Assembly: GCA_009667805.1 (NCBI GenBank)
Contig: CM019070.1
Span: 53,404,451 to 53,468,450, forward strand
Direction of reading: 5' to 3'
DNA: 64,000 nt
Source of the DNA: Leptobrachium leishanense
Taxonomy: Eukaryota > Chordata > Amphibia > Anura > Megophryidae
Every line of letters starts with the position of its first letter. Position 1 is the stretch's first letter. The notes beneath the pieces were generated by a model. That model made no database searches. It saw nothing but the letters and a program-made list of their open reading frames with translations, and was not told where the DNA came from. Positions 1 to 11,737 of this stretch are shown one piece after another. Both the position numbers and the translations under genes were made by a program.

Positions 1-12
1 TTGTCTAATACA

Positions 13-137
13 GGGGTCAACAACCTAGACCCTCCAGATGTTTTGGAACTAAATTTCCACAAAGTCAATCTAATGAGTGATTCGGTATTAAGGGAGACGT
101 AGTTCCAAACCACCTGGAGGGCCAAGGAGGCTGATGC
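13..137. mobile_element. Hairpin MITE, copy 1 (CCTCCAGATGTTTTGGAACT family)
   Basis: Imperfect inverted repeat. CCCTCCAGATGTTTTGGAAC near the left end is answered by its complement (GTTCCAAACCACCTGGAGGG) near the right. Related copies are at 535-690, 10750-10900, 23054-23178, 24444-24575 and 28430-28560. It is a very common short interspersed hairpin element; its superfamily is not assigned here. Confidence 0.7.
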
Positions 138-534
138 CTGGACTCAATGATATTACTAGTCTTAGTTTACCTTCACTAGAACTCATCGTGAATGGATTGT
201 AGGTTGAAAGCGGTAGAACAGTTTCCCCATGGAGCTGCCCTCCACATACAATGCTAAGCCACTAGTCATTGTACATTTACTGACTTCCTTTCATGTAACA
301 CTCATGAGATTAACACTAGTTTTTACTACCACAACGCTTGTTTTTACACCACTCATCAATGCTACAATTTATCCAGTTGACAGTAACATAATGGGTCTGC
401 TAGTTAAAATTAATGAACTTTATTTAATATTAAAGTATAATTCTTTAATTATGTGTAGTTGTAATCAATGTTCCAGATGATAACTTCATGCCATGCCTTT
501 TTTAGCCATTGGCTGACAGAAAGCATTGTTAACA
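138..534. other. Intronic sequence, nothing recognised
   Basis: AT-rich sequence between two hairpin MITEs. No exon, RNA gene or known repeat is seen. Confidence 0.6.
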
Positions 535-690
535 CTGTAAGGCAGTGATGGTTAACCGGGGCACCCCCAGATGTTTTGAAATGACATGTCCCATGATGCT
601 TCAACAGCCTTAAGGCTGGCTCGCCATCATGGGATAGGTAGTTCTGACACAACTAGGGTGCCAGGGTTCGACATCACTGCTATACAGGCT
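535..690. mobile_element. Hairpin MITE, copy 2 (diverged)
   Basis: Contains CCCCAGATGTTTTGAAATGA on the left and a complementary right half ending near TAGGGTGCCAGGGTTC. The arms are more diverged than in the other copies, so this is an older insertion. Confidence 0.55.
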
Positions 691-809
691 CTTTATTAAG
701 GCGGAGATATGTGGGTTAGATGGGCAGCTATGAGAATGCACCTATTGCCTTTCATATTTTGACATCAGAAATTTTTTTTATATGGACACTGTGTGCTCAT
801 AAGATGTGT

Positions 810-860
810 ATACACATATATATATATTCTGTGTATATATATATATGTATGTATATATAT
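810..860. repeat. TA/TATG microsatellite
   Basis: Alternating ta with interspersed tatg and tgtg units, directly abutting the Penelope coding fragment. Confidence 0.85.
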
Positions 861-1525
861 ATTGGTGAAACCAGCCTTAAACTAAATCTCAGGATGAACC
901 AGCACAGACACTCCATCAAGAACCACCAGGAAAATTCATATTGTACCCCAATGGGACATCACTTCAATCTAATAGGCCACTCCATCCAAAACCTCAAAAT
1001 TAAAATCCTTAAAGGACATTTAAAAGACCACTGTGAACGTAAAACATATGAAATGAAAATGATCACATATTTTAACACTATAAATGCTGGACTCAATGTC
1101 GATTCTGAGTTTTCAACCCACTATCATAACGTCACATAACATTCTAAATTCTGGCTAATGTTTTGGTTTTTCTTGGTTTCCTTTTTTTATTTTTTTATTG
1201 TCTCTTTCAGCCTTCACTGTTTTGTGTTTTTTTTTTTCCTTTCCTTTTTTCATTCTAGGTTGTATGATCTTATCTCTGTTGTTTTATTATGGGCCTAAGA
1301 TCCTTCATGCGTTTATTTTCCCATTTTGAACATACCATTTGACTCTCACTTTTTACAACATCTAATACCCCACCCATGTGACCCTTAATGTCCTAATGCT
1401 CAATTCTAGGAACTGATCAGTAAGCATCCAGACCTGAGGAAGAGAGGATATACTCTCGAAAGCTTGTCTTTTAAATGTAACGTTAGTCCAATAAAAAAGG
1501 TAGCACTACGTACTGCTATACTCGT

Positions 1526-1530
<5 letters not shown>
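860..1530 (+). mobile_element. Penelope-like element, 3' end with GIY-YIG endonuclease fragment
   Basis: An open frame (coding part 860-1139) reads YIGETSLKLNLRMNQHRHSI, then PMGHHFNLIGHSIQNLKIKI and ERKTYEMKMITYFNTINAGL. This is the C-terminal GIY-YIG endonuclease module characteristic of Penelope-like (Neptune-type) retroelements. The GIY half and all reverse transcriptase are missing because a TA microsatellite (about 810-860) abuts the YIG motif. The 3' UTR runs through the CTCGAAAGCTTGTC and GTTAGTCCAATAAAA segments typical of these elements to about 1530, where another AT tract starts. It is a 5'-truncated, probably dead copy. Confidence 0.85.
1434..1468 (+). ncRNA. Hammerhead-like core in Penelope 3' UTR (degenerate)
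   Basis: CTGAGGA (fits CUGANGA) is followed by a perfect 5-bp stem, GAGAG (1442-1446) with CTCTC (1453-1457), then GAAA and a GTC triplet at 1466-1468. This is the order of the hammerhead catalytic core. Helix I and helix III do not pair convincingly in this copy, so activity as a monomer is unlikely. Penelope-like elements are known to carry hammerhead motifs. Confidence 0.5.
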
Positions 1531-1561
<31 letters not shown>

Positions 1562-1566
1562 ATATT
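1525..1566. repeat. TA microsatellite
   Basis: Almost pure TA run at the 3' edge of the Penelope element. Confidence 0.9.
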
Positions 1567-1614
1567 TGTGTTTGATATTACAATGTATATCCCTGATCCC
1601 TTCATACAGACACA

Positions 1615-2070
1615 GTCCAACCTAAACTGCCGGTCTTTAGAATAGCCTGGAATCTAGCTACAGGACAAACACACAGAAAAAGAACCACAGAGGGTAGTCA
1701 GACAGGTCAGGGTTCAGTACACGTGGTTAAACAAATATATAATAAGGCCAGAGAATGGTCAGTAAACAGAGCCAAGGTCAATACACGGTAAAACAGGAAT
1801 AGCAAGGGTTAATGTCAAGAGAGTGGTCAGAACAGAATCCCGGGTCAATACACGGTGAAACAGGCATAGCAAGGGCCATTAGCCAGAAGAGTAGTCAAAA
1901 CAGAGCCAGGGTCAATACACAGGTATAAAACACTAATACTGAACAAGAACACGCTATCTGAATAGGAACAACGACCAGGCAATGAGGCAGATGAACATCC
2001 CGGCTTTTGAATCTGACAGGTGCCGGGTCATCAAGCAGCGAGGATAGCGCCACTGCAACCCAGCCATGAC
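1615..2070. repeat. Diverged tandem repeat (about 75-80 bp unit)
   Basis: The phrase GTCAATACACGGT..AAACAGG.ATAGCAAGGG recurs with agagccagggtcaatacac variants, about 4 units across 1700-1930. The flanks look like one interspersed element. Class not assigned. Confidence 0.55.
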
Positions 2071-2089
2071 AGATATATATTATTTAGGT

Positions 2090-3030
2090 ACTGTTTGGGT
2101 GTATATTTATATAATGTGTAAAATAAAACAAGGTGTCCAAATGATTTAGATTTTTTTTTGTAATATGCAAAAGTGAAATGTATAAAAAGTAATCCTGTGA
2201 AGCCGGAAATGGGAATAAGCCACCCTTAAGTGCCGGGAGGAAATGTTAAGTGTAGAAGAAAAATGGGTGATTAAGGGAAATACGCCATCAAAACCTGTCA
2301 AAAACACAGGCCCACCCTATTGTTTAACATTTGTGTCTGGTTTGTGAGTTCTGGGAGCAGAGAAAGTAAAAATACGCAATTTTAACCAATTCACTCCAGG
2401 ATTAGAATGAAATTAAACTCTTGTTTTTATGGCAGCCATAAAATGTCATTGTTTCTAAAAGATTCATGCTCTATAAGCTTAATATACATATTGCTAGAGA
2501 TTCCAAACACTGTACAGGGCCAATATAAATAGTTTAGGTGCGAAACTGGGCAGTCATTAGCTTTTTCCAGCTTTGCGGTGTATTTCGATATTCTGCTTGT
2601 AAGGGGAGGTAGAGTTGTGCATAGAGTGCAAATGTTACTATACAATTCTTCAACCAAGATCCCTTTAAGTTTATTATTTTAAGTGGTTGCTGGCATCCAC
2701 AGAAAGTCCAGTTATCTATGATCAGTGAGATCTACTGTTGCATCAGTGTGCCGGCCTCTGACTCCGGCATCGCTACGCCATTACCTTACGTCTACGAATA
2801 AAAACTCCGCACCTACAAAACGGATAAGATTCATCCTTAAAATAATTAAACCAATAATAATCTCTTCAAGTGCTGCTGGCATTGAGCCGTTTTAAGTACC
2901 AAATGTGTTTTCAATTGACAGTTCTCACAACGGGGCCAAACTTTAATTGCTTTGGACGGATGGCTTTGGAGTTTAATCTAAAGTACAGCTGCTTTTCTTG
3001 GTGCCTGAAACGCGCATATTTCTTTCATGG
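2090..3030. other. Intronic sequence, nothing recognised
   Basis: No exon or known element is seen. The short open frames here have no recognisable domain. Confidence 0.55.
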
Positions 3031-3051
3031 TGCCAGCATAGTTTTACGATG

Positions 3052-3075
3052 TACGTATGTATGTATGTATGTACT
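3052..3075. repeat. GTAT microsatellite
   Basis: About five perfect gtat units. Confidence 0.85.
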
Positions 3076-3227
3076 ATCGTACCTTTGTTAGGAAGTGGAC
3101 ATCATTCACCGGACCAGGAAATGTAGCAAAATATATTTTACTTCTATAAAATCTAGGTCAAAATTCAGATATTCTATACTTTTCTATATGTTGTATTTTT
3201 TTTAAATAAATAAATATATATATACAT

Positions 3228-3270
3228 ATTAGTGACTGAGCAACAGTAGAAGCTCAGTCACTAATATTTA
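3228..3270. repeat. Short perfect hairpin
   Basis: ttagtgactgagc and gctcagtcactaa flank a loop of about 13 bases. A related motif (ttagcgactgagc...gtcactaacg) recurs at 3920-3957, so these may be the ends of one element spanning about 3228-3960. Confidence 0.5.
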
Positions 3271-3436
3271 AGCACAGCAGTGCAGGGTTAGCAGTGGTAA
3301 GCAGCCATGACTGCTTGTCATTTAAGTGATGTGCCCTGTGGGGTCACAGAGTATTATGGGGGTTATTCTGGCCACCATATGCTTCTATTTTTTATTCTTA
3401 TTTATTTTTACTTACATGGGTTGTGGTGGAGGACAA

Positions 3437-3735
3437 AAAGTGAGATAAAAAGCCTTCACACTATAATAAGTGTGTTTATTATTGCAGAAGCCATTTGCAC
3501 ATCACAGCAATTCAAAGAATTGCATCCCAGAGTTCCTGTGCCACATTCCCCATATGCAGCAAGGAATTCTGGGTAGGATATGCAAATGACATCTGTCTCA
3601 CTTTTATGCATCCTGGGTCTGTTATTACACAGAACCCTAAAATCAATGCTATGCCGCACTGTGGCTTTCTAGCAGAGATAAGGTTTATGCAACTGGTCAA
3701 AGCCACTCCTGTTTCGGGTTTGTAGAGGCTAGAGA
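3437..3735 (-). mobile_element. Interspersed repeat, family H copy A (minus strand)
   Basis: Reverse complement of the element at 13082-13440: the same GCAGACCCAGGATGC head, CACAGCAATTCAAAGAATTG segment and ATAATAAAC...GGCTTTTTATCTC segment. Reading the minus strand, a decayed hammerhead 3' half (CCCGAAACAGG...GTGGCTTTGACCAG, about 3691-3725) precedes the head, as expected for a tandem unit. Confidence 0.7.
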
Positions 3736-4325
3736 GCACCTGCCAGCCAACACTATATTAACACTCCCACTGCCAGCAGATTACCATCCAATGATTAATT
3801 TCCTAGATTGTCATAACTATCACCCTCATATTCATTTATTTATTATTTTACAGTGGCGGCATCCTATACCCCCTCCCAATATGCCAAGGGTGAGGGCATA
3901 TTACTTTAGATTTGAAATATTAGCGACTGAGCTTCTATAGCTGCCCTGTCACTAACGTTGTGGGGAGCACTACGTTTTAGACTGTGGACTTTTCCCTTCA
4001 GCTCATACACAATGGGTGGTGGCAATATTACACAAGAGGGAGAGCGACATGTCATTGTTCGCTACTGAAACCTCTCTCCCATCCATGGGCATTGAGAGGG
4101 TGCATAATACACATGGGGGGCTGAGTTGTTTCCATTCAGGTCCCTTCTTTATTTTTGAACTTATAAAGTATATAAAGTGTTTAATAAATTATTACCCACC
4201 CCTCAATATTATGTGGGTAAAGAGTTAGGTATCATATTTATTGGGTGAGTGGCTATGGGCTTAAGAACCCCTAGCCACAAGGGTTGCCACATGAGTGCCC
4301 ATGGGTGAGAGCAAAGGGTTGTAAC

Positions 4326-4819
4326 CAGGGCTCAAAATTTCAAGTCTCGAGCTACTAGTCAGGCCTTAAGAGATACTCGCCACCAGTTGCCCCACTAAAT
4401 GACACCGTTAAATGTTTTATTCGAAACAAAGTTACAAAAATAAATAATATTAACATAAAGCAATGTAAACAAAGGACAAAAAGTGCTTTACATTAATGGG
4501 GATACAAACAAAATATTAAATTTAACGGCTCATCGTTTAATAAACGCAGTGCATTTTTTTCATCTCCACAATCACTCCAGATACATGTATACCCAGACAC
4601 ATCAGACCCCGAATACATGTATCCCGAGACATCAGACCCCAGATGCATGAATACCCAGACATGAGACACCTGATACATGTATACCCAGACACAAGATCCC
4701 AGATACATGTATACCCAGACGCAGACCACAGATACATGTATACCCAGTGCATTTCCACTTGCCCTCACTTGATTTCCACTTGCCAAATGCTAGCAGGCGA
4801 GTAGAAATTTTGAGCCCTG
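4326..4819. mobile_element. hAT-type MITE, copy 1 (CAGGGCTCAAAATTT termini)
   Basis: The terminal inverted repeats are CAGGGCTCAAAATTT and AAATTTTGAGCCCTG. The flanking octamers gttgtaac and ggtgtaac differ at one base, an 8-bp TSD typical of the hAT superfamily. It contains an internal minisatellite. A second copy with a perfect 8-bp TSD is at 47893-48432. Confidence 0.85.
4575..4752. repeat. Minisatellite inside the hAT MITE (about 28-30 bp, about 6 units)
   Basis: Units of the form AGATACATGTATACCCAGAC plus a short variable CA/GA-rich spacer. The homologous place in copy 2 (about 48150-48195) holds only one to two units, so the array expanded in this copy. Confidence 0.8.
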
Positions 4820-5078
4820 GGTGTAACATCATATCTCACACACACACACACTTTTGTTATGAAATTCCCAGCTGCCGCACATTTATAGCTTGATTTAAAT
4901 ACCCAAATATAAATTAGAAATTAGGTTTTTCTTTGTACCTTTCATATAACTTTTAAGATCACGCTTGGTGACATTTTATCCTGAAATTCTGTGATTACTG
5001 ACTAACCAAATCATCACATAATTTTCTCCATAGTTATTTGATACGTCTGACTGTTAATTTTTATATTTTTTTGAGAAA

Positions 5079-5137
5079 GTATTTTACCAGGAAGGATACA
5101 TTGAGATTTCTCTCGTTTTCAAGTATGTCCTGGGTAT
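5079..5137 (-). mobile_element. SINE/LINE 3'-tail fragment
   Basis: ATTTTACCAGGAAGGATACA...TTCAAGTATGTCCTGGGT is the reverse complement of the tail of the SINE at 52211-52384. Other tail fragments lie at 12346-12378, 38563-38636 and 48215-48275. Confidence 0.65.
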
Positions 5138-5683
5138 GCTCTTTTGAGATTAAGATTTACATAACATATGACAATATTTTATATTGCATTGGGTACAAGT
5201 CATCTGTGTTGCAACTTCAAAAGTGTGTAACATCTGTCATCGACAAACCCTGAAATATCAGACTTTTAACACAGTAGTTACTAAAAGATTTTGTGATTTA
5301 TTCTGCTAAGTGAGTTGGTTAATTGCATGTAGCTGGTCATATTGAACCTCTGACAGCTCCCAGTAGGGTAAACCTGAGAAGGAATGCTTCCACCATTACT
5401 TTGCTGTAAACATATTTATCAATTAAATTAGCTGGTGACAACTTCACTCTATAAAAGGATACACCTCGAGCAGAAAATGATGATATGGGAAATATGAATA
5501 AAGGTTCTGAGATCAATCTGGTAAGCACATGTTGCATTCACTGGGGAAAACCCAAGTGTCTGATTAGTTAGCCAGATCCTGCAGCATGATATATTTGTGA
5601 GGATATAATTGCTTAATTTATCTGGCATTCTGGTTATACTCTGATTTTTATTTATTTAATTATCCTTCTTTTTTCACATTTAG

Positions 5684-5831
5684 TTCATACCAGGTGGACA
5701 TAGTTGTTGACATCAGACCATTTCATCCAGATGTCAAGCTTGTCAAGAACATCGTACTTATCCTAAAATGCAAACCAGCCGTCAACTGGGTTATCAAAGC
5801 TCATGACATTCACGGGATGCTGGAAGTAGTG
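5684..5831 (+). CDS. tgfbr3: tgfbr3 (betaglycan) coding exon, window exon 1
   Basis: Internal exon of the TGF-beta type III receptor, a membrane proteoglycan that presents TGF-beta2 and inhibin to the signalling receptors. The acceptor is ...cacatttag before 5684 and the donor is gtatgt at 5832. The first base completes a split codon. The next 49 codons are open and end on a codon boundary (phase 0). The translation includes VVDIRPFHPDVKLVKN, IVLILKCKPAVNWVIKAHD and HGMLEVV, which I recognise as the C-terminal part of the betaglycan orphan (ligand-binding) domain. Its end phase matches window exon 2. Exons for the signal peptide and the earlier orphan domain must lie upstream of position 1. 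Endoglin is the only close paralogue; the membrane exon downstream favours betaglycan. Confidence 0.93.
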
Positions 5832-7587
5832 GTATGTTTCATAATATTAAATTTCTCGTGATTTACCTTCGATACCATTTATTATGATTATACAAAACGT
5901 AGAAATTACATGTCAGCGTTTTACTTTCCTGATGGTAACCAATAAATTAAAAATGTTTACTTTTGACAGTTAGGTATATTTTTTACTTTTTTAAAGATAT
6001 TTATAGAAAATGTGATTTTTTATTTCTGGAAATGCTATTAGAATCTAAAAAAAAAAGAGAATTCCATAATTACTATAACTCATACCCAAATAATTGTAAC
6101 GGGAGTAGTTTTGCTAGCGGGACTGGACCTGACCACTTTCTTGATGACAGATTGTTAACAATTCACTTGCAGAAACACAGTCTCTGACACCTTCCTGGCC
6201 AAACATATCTGGAGTAGTTTGCTATCTCAAGGAATGACTTATTTATAGATGACTAAATTTAGCTGGTAATCCCTTCTTAACTGCATTTTATCTTTGCAAA
6301 TTTGTGGTAGAAAAATCTTACTAGGCCTTGCATAACTTCCGAATATTGAGGATTAAACACTCCATTTGATACACTTTCATTCCAACTGAGTAAATATTAT
6401 CAGTAAAATACGTGGAATAATGAAATAGAATGTTGTTAAATAGTGATAGTTTACTAGACATTAGTGAAGAGTATTTTTAATGTTTTACGGTCAGATGTCT
6501 GACATCATGGGAAATATATTGGCCAGTGCCACTAGGGTTGATGCGAAGTGGGACCTAAAAATGAAGATACTATTCCAGAAGAGCACAAAAGATAGAAAAC
6601 TTACAAGTCATAGCGTTATCAAGATTTAGCAAAAAAAGTGTATCCTAATTTGCAGTTCAGTTAATATTGTTCATGTTTATTAAGACGCTAAATTAAAAAG
6701 CAAATTGTAAATATTTCTAAACCTGTTCAGGCTCAACCTTCCCAATGTTTGTTTCTAGAATTGAGTACCCATGCGAATCCAAACATGGCCGTCCCATTGT
6801 TGTTAAGCAGTTGCTTCCCATAGAGTCCTTATCAGATTGTCTTCCAAACAGCTGGTCAGTTTTTTGTTTTTTTTGCCTAGCTACAGTAGAGGAGATAAGT
6901 GAAGCTGCTGTTCTAATAATTAAATGGACATAACACATTTTATCAAGCAGACATGTGACAGATTGCAAATGACACAAAAAAGATAAAAAGTTATAAAACT
7001 ATATCTTAGTTTTTTTATTGCAAACAGGGGTAGGGTGCTGCCCCAGTTGCCTTATAGTTGAGCCTCCACTGCTTTAAGTCTCGCTATGTCTTAGTGTTTA
7101 CAGGGAAGTGTTACTATTGCAACACAAGGACGACTATGTTTGGATGTGCCTTAAACGAAACCTATCAATCGCTGTGTGTTTTCTGTTACTACAACTTTCC
7201 CTCTGAATTTTTAAACAAATATCAACAATAGAAACGATCACCATAAAGAATATTGTCGTCCTGCAATACCAATTCACATATAGAAATTAAAGGTTTTTTA
7301 GGAACTTTTTATAAAATTGCAGTAATTTGTCCCTAGCTTCATCATGTACAAGGCTTTCTGGAAATACCCAGGTTAGAAAATCTCTGAATTTTCAGCAGCA
7401 GTAGAATACCATTGTGCTTTTTCGATTGTTGATCAAGTTAACTGACATATGGCATATCATAGAAGTAGCATACACACTGAAGCTGTTGCTTCCCCAGTGG
7501 TCATTAATTACATAAGACATAATTACTGGACAATTAACATAGAGGCTATTAATTATCAATGAGAACTCTCACATAGGTTTGAGCCAT
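5832..7587. other. Intron, nothing recognised
   Basis: First part of the large intron between window exons 1 and 2. No recognisable repeat, RNA or exon is seen. Confidence 0.55.
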
Positions 7588-7757
7588 GCAAGCAGAAGGA
7601 GGTATGGGCACTCCAAACTGCAAAGTCATGGTAACTTTTATTGGAACGACATCATACATTGAGACAAGGTTTGGGCTCTGGTTGACTGTACAATATTATT
7701 CCAGTAGAAATCACCTTGACTTTGAAGTTTGGAGTGCCCGTACCTCCATCTGCTTGG
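7588..7757. mobile_element. Short inverted-repeat element
   Basis: The ends GCAAGCAGAAGGAGGTATGG..GCACTCCAAAC and its complement (GTTTGGAGTGCCCGTACC...CTGCTTG) are about 32 nt each around a core of about 105 bp. It resembles amphibian interspersed inverted repeats; class not assigned. Confidence 0.6.
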
Positions 7758-7845
7758 ATGACTACATGGGAATTGGCTTGTCCTGGTATGTGTTGGCACC
7801 CAATATTAAGTATTATGAAATTTATTGCCCTTAATGGGGTATTAT

Positions 7846-9209
7846 ATATGACTTTGAGCCATGACAGTTAGAAATATTAGCCCACAATTTTGATCCCATA
7901 TCCTGACAACAAAAAACTCCAGCAGAAGAAATATTTTGAGTACCCCCTAATAAAGTCCCAAATAGAGATGTTGATAATTCCTCAATGAGACATAAATAAC
8001 AAGTCAACGGTTTAGTGGTTTTGATAGTGAAATATCTACTTATTTTCCACATTTCATGATAACTCAAAGACCTCGACCCTTTATCCGCGGAGCTCTGGTA
8101 TATGACAGTATTGTTTTTGTACGTAAACATGCCCATTTTTGTATTTTTGGGACAAAAGATATTATGGATCACGGTTTATTTAATAAACATATTTCTATGA
8201 TTGAGAACCCAACCATTATTTAATAATTTGTCAGATAAATTCAAGTGACCTATAAACTCACTAATGTAAATTGTGGAAACTTTGCTCTGACGACAGATTT
8301 CTCCATTTCCCAAAGGGAAATCTTTATTTCTGACACAAGTTCATGTTATTTTGGTCCATGCAAAGCAGAAAGTATAAGCAGCTCCGTCCTGTTTCAGCAC
8401 AGCATGAACTGGCTCTGACCTTAAAATGTTTCCCTGATTGGTTTCCACTTCAAGTTTGGTCTAGTGACATCTAGGTCTTCTTGACCTTGAGCATTTTGTT
8501 TTTTCTCCCATATTTTTAACTTGCACTTTAAATAGGACTCCAACGTGCGTTTTCAAAACTTGGGAACTTTGTGATTAAAAATGTAACCCTTCTGACACCA
8601 ACATATGTACTTGCTAGCACCTAAAGGGTTAAAGAAATCATGCCAAAAAAAGACCAAAGAGGGAAATCCCAATGTTGTGGGTTTATCCGGGCTGCCAAGT
8701 ACTTTATTTAAAACATGTGTAGCTCAGTTTTTTTTGTCTCGATATCTAAATTGTCATTTTACTACAGTTTCACTCATATTTCTTTTGGAAGTTTTCGATT
8801 CATTCATTTAGGATGCTCAGAAGCACTTTTGTGGATTATATGTTTTTAAAGCTAATGGACCTAATTTTCTGAAAACGTTTCTTGACGTTTCCCTGTTTTC
8901 GTGCCATTACAAAGGGTTCTATTCGCTAAAAACCAATCCAAAGCTGATTCTAGGCAGCTTGGCTAATGTTCTGGTTTCCAAAAAAAAATCTAAAATCTCT
9001 GTTAATTCTGTAAAATGTTGGCAGGATCAGTGAAGTTTCCCTATTTTTTTCTCTAATTATTAAAAAGGTATACTAAGTCTGTTTCGGCTCGATCGTTCGT
9101 AAATACAAAGATAAGTCTTATCCACCGTAATTCAAACCTGGAACCGATCTCATCTAAAACTGCTTGAAGGGAGAGAGAATTAGATGTGCCAGTCGTTTCT
9201 TTTAAACAT
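7846..9209. other. Intron, nothing recognised
   Basis: No exon or repeat family that I can name. T-rich runs near 8720 and 9045. Confidence 0.5.
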
Positions 9210-9212
9210 ATA

Positions 9213-10113
9213 CAGGGTTATTCAAAGAGATCCGAATTGCTTGAGAAAGGTAACCGAACACTGAAAATCAGCGTTCAGTTACCTTTCCTGGCCATTCGGC
9301 TATCCAGAGAGCAGGCAATTCGCCAAATCCTGGCGAAATGCCTGCACATACGGTGCCTGTTCGGTGCCTGTTCGAGGGCAGTGAATCCCCATAGAGAAGC
9401 AATGCTTCAGAGAACACAAACCAGCAGTGAAAGGTTCCCCTAATGCCCTGCCATTCGGTGGTTTAATTCGGCAAGTTTATTCAGGAGAATCCCATAGGCT
9501 TCAATGTTAAAAATATTCCCGTTTTAATTAAATATCTAATAAACCGTTCATTATAAAATTCTACAGTAAAGAATCTCTTTATTTATAAATTTTTTAGGAA
9601 ATTTTAAGCATTTTTCTGGATTTTTTTTTTAAAAAGTCCGATTAGTTTTTTTGGTTTTTTTTTAAGTTTACTTATTTTTTCTGTAACAGCCCTTTTTATT
9701 ATCATTCCCTGGATCTCATATGTAAATTTCAGACATTTTCGCTCAGTAGTTTCTTTGCAAACAGCGTTTCACTTTTCAAACATTCATGCAAACTGTTTTG
9801 CTAATTTATTCACTGCCTCTTCTGCGGTGTCGGCTTTTTCCGGCGGCTGCGATCGGCTCCTGCTCAGGTTTTTCCGTGGTTTTCGGCAGGTTAATCCAGT
9901 TGTTTTTGTGGCTTTTCGGCGTGCATTCGCTGGGTTTTGCGGTTAGTTTTCGTCAGGTTTGCGGCAGCTTTTCCCTGCAATTCGGGGACCCTGTGGTGCT
10001 TGCTGAATACACCGCAGGGTCACCGAAATGGGATCGGCAAAACAAACCGAATTGAAGAGAATGAAAAGTCACCGAACGTGCAGTGACTTTTCGAATCTCT
10101 TTGAATTACCCTG
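9213..10113 (+). mobile_element. MITE family M, copy 1
   Basis: The TIR CAGGGTTATTCAAAGAGATC pairs with the right end ...TCTCTTTGAATTACCCTG. The flanking triplets are ATA and TTA. All copies share an internal hairpin (CAATTCGCCA / TGGCGAATTG, imperfect here), a long TTCGG/CCGAA-rich interior and a GGTGTATTC motif near the right end. There is no transposase, so it is non-autonomous. The 3-bp AT-rich TSDs across the family suggest a PIF/Harbinger-like mover; this is inferred. Confidence 0.85.
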
Positions 10114-10116
10114 TTA

Positions 10117-10749
10117 TTCTTCGTCACAGCTCGTTATGCTATAATAGTTTTTATTATGGGCAATAATTCCTTGGTGGTAATAAAAAATCCAGATTCATTT
10201 TTATGTACACCATGGTTTAACTAAACCTAGGAATCATTGGGGAGAGAAGAAGGACAGTAGGGATTTTGCAGCCAATATCATGTGGTTATTGCTCGTTGAC
10301 ATTTGAAATAAATTCATTGTTAAACAGAATTTCTGGGAGCATGGGTTTCTTCATTTACAGGTGGAGCACCCTTTATGCTTGGGGTGAAATCTTTCCAAAT
10401 CTGAGAGAGCTGCGATCCCCTCCCTGCTACACCGACCAGTATGTACACACGCTAGGAGCGCTGTGTGGGGTTACTCCATGAACATAATGCTTGATGTGAA
10501 GTTAGCGTGGTTCCAAGCAGCATGTCACACGCTGGAGCTGTCCAGAGGTTCCCAGGGTGTGCTGTTCTCTGCTGCAACACTCAGCAGCCGGGTTCCTAAA
10601 TTGCAGACAGAGTGCCCCTAATCTGGAATTACTAAAATCTAGAAGGCGTCAAAAATTCCCGTTTTTGGAGTGTTCTAGATTTTTGAATTCCAGATGATAA
10701 GGGGAGCTTAATTTGTATATAATTGTTAATAACACCACATCCAAATATA
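10117..10749. other. Intron, nothing recognised
   Basis: No exon. A short imperfect hairpin (TCTGGAATTACTAAAATCTA with a complementary stretch) lies near 10620-10695. Confidence 0.5.
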
Positions 10750-10754
10750 CTTTA

Positions 10755-10897
10755 GGCCAGGGTTGCGGAACCCTGGCCCTCCAGATGTTTCGGAACTACA
10801 ACTTCCATGATTGTCAGCCCCTCATTAGGTTTTCAGAGCCTTGGGGGAAATGTAGTTCCAAAACATCTGGAGGGCCAAAGCTAAGTACCCCTGTTTA
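10755..10897. mobile_element. Hairpin MITE, copy 3
   Basis: The left arm CCCTCCAGATGTTTCGGAAC and the right arm GTTCCAAAACATCTGGAGGG are near-perfect complements. Clearest copy of this family in the window. Confidence 0.8.
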
Positions 10898-11185
10898 GAC
10901 TGTTATAGGGGGGGGGGGTGCTTAATATACCAATGCAATCTTTGGTTCTAAATATGAAGAACATTCAGATCATCAATAGGATTCACAGGGTTTAGACTGT
11001 TGTAAACACATACACTGTTTGTTGACGTTGGCGGGCCACTTGAATATAACTGTTTATTTATGTACAAAAAGAATCTGTTATTTGCCTTTGCTTTATTAAA
11101 CCTTAACTCGCGGAGTTTGACAACTAGAAGCAACAAAGGAGAACTACATTACATAGAATTAGTTACTACTTGTGGCAAACTTTGC

Positions 11186-11640
11186 TTAACCCCTTCACTA
11201 CTGATATCGAGATATCTCTGGTTTCAAAGCTGGTGTCCTGATATCGAGATCTCTCGATATGCTGAACTGCAGCCCAAAAGCCAATGAAATTCATTTGGTT
11301 TTGGGCTGCAGAAGGTGCCCCCAAAGTTTTAGCCCTGTATGCATAATGCCCAAAGAGCTAAAATTGTAAAACCATTGCTCTATGCTCTGAAATATCAGGC
11401 ATTCAGCAGCCGATGCAGGGAAAAAAAGAAGAAAATAGACCAGGCGCTCAAACCTCTGTAACTCAGTTTGGCAGTAGTTGGTGCCATCTACTGGCCAAAA
11501 TAGGTTATTTACAGTAAGAACTACAATGGCTATAAACTCAAATATTTCTTACTTTATAATTAATTAAAAATTATTTTACAAAAAAACACTGGTTTCTGAT
11601 GATGTTCTTTTGGAAAATCACTTGGTAGTGAAGGGGTTAA
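11186..11640. mobile_element. TTAA-flanked element, family T copy 1
   Basis: TTAACCCCTTCACTAC at the left and GTAGTGAAGGGGTTAA at the right form a perfect 16-bp inverted repeat that includes TTAA at both ends. A TTAA target duplication is typical of piggyBac and Kolobok transposons. There is no coding capacity. Related copies: 31394-32707, 40907-41200 and 54389-54819. Confidence 0.85.
11481..11496 (-). promoter_or_regulatory. CTCF-core-like motif in TTAA element copy 1
   Basis: Minus strand GGCCAGTAGATGGCAC fits the CTCF core CCASYAGRKGGCRS at every position. Binding is a prediction only. Confidence 0.4.
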
Positions 11641-11737
11641 CCGACTCCTAAAAAAACTGTACTACCTAAAGCATAATCCAGGTTTACAGAGTTCATAACT
11701 GCACCATGCGATGCAAATTTATTTATTAATTAATTAA

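Noticed and set aside
4493..4832. Cys/Tyr/Gly-rich repeated peptides on the minus strand
   Set aside because: Translation of the minisatellite in the hAT MITE in several frames.
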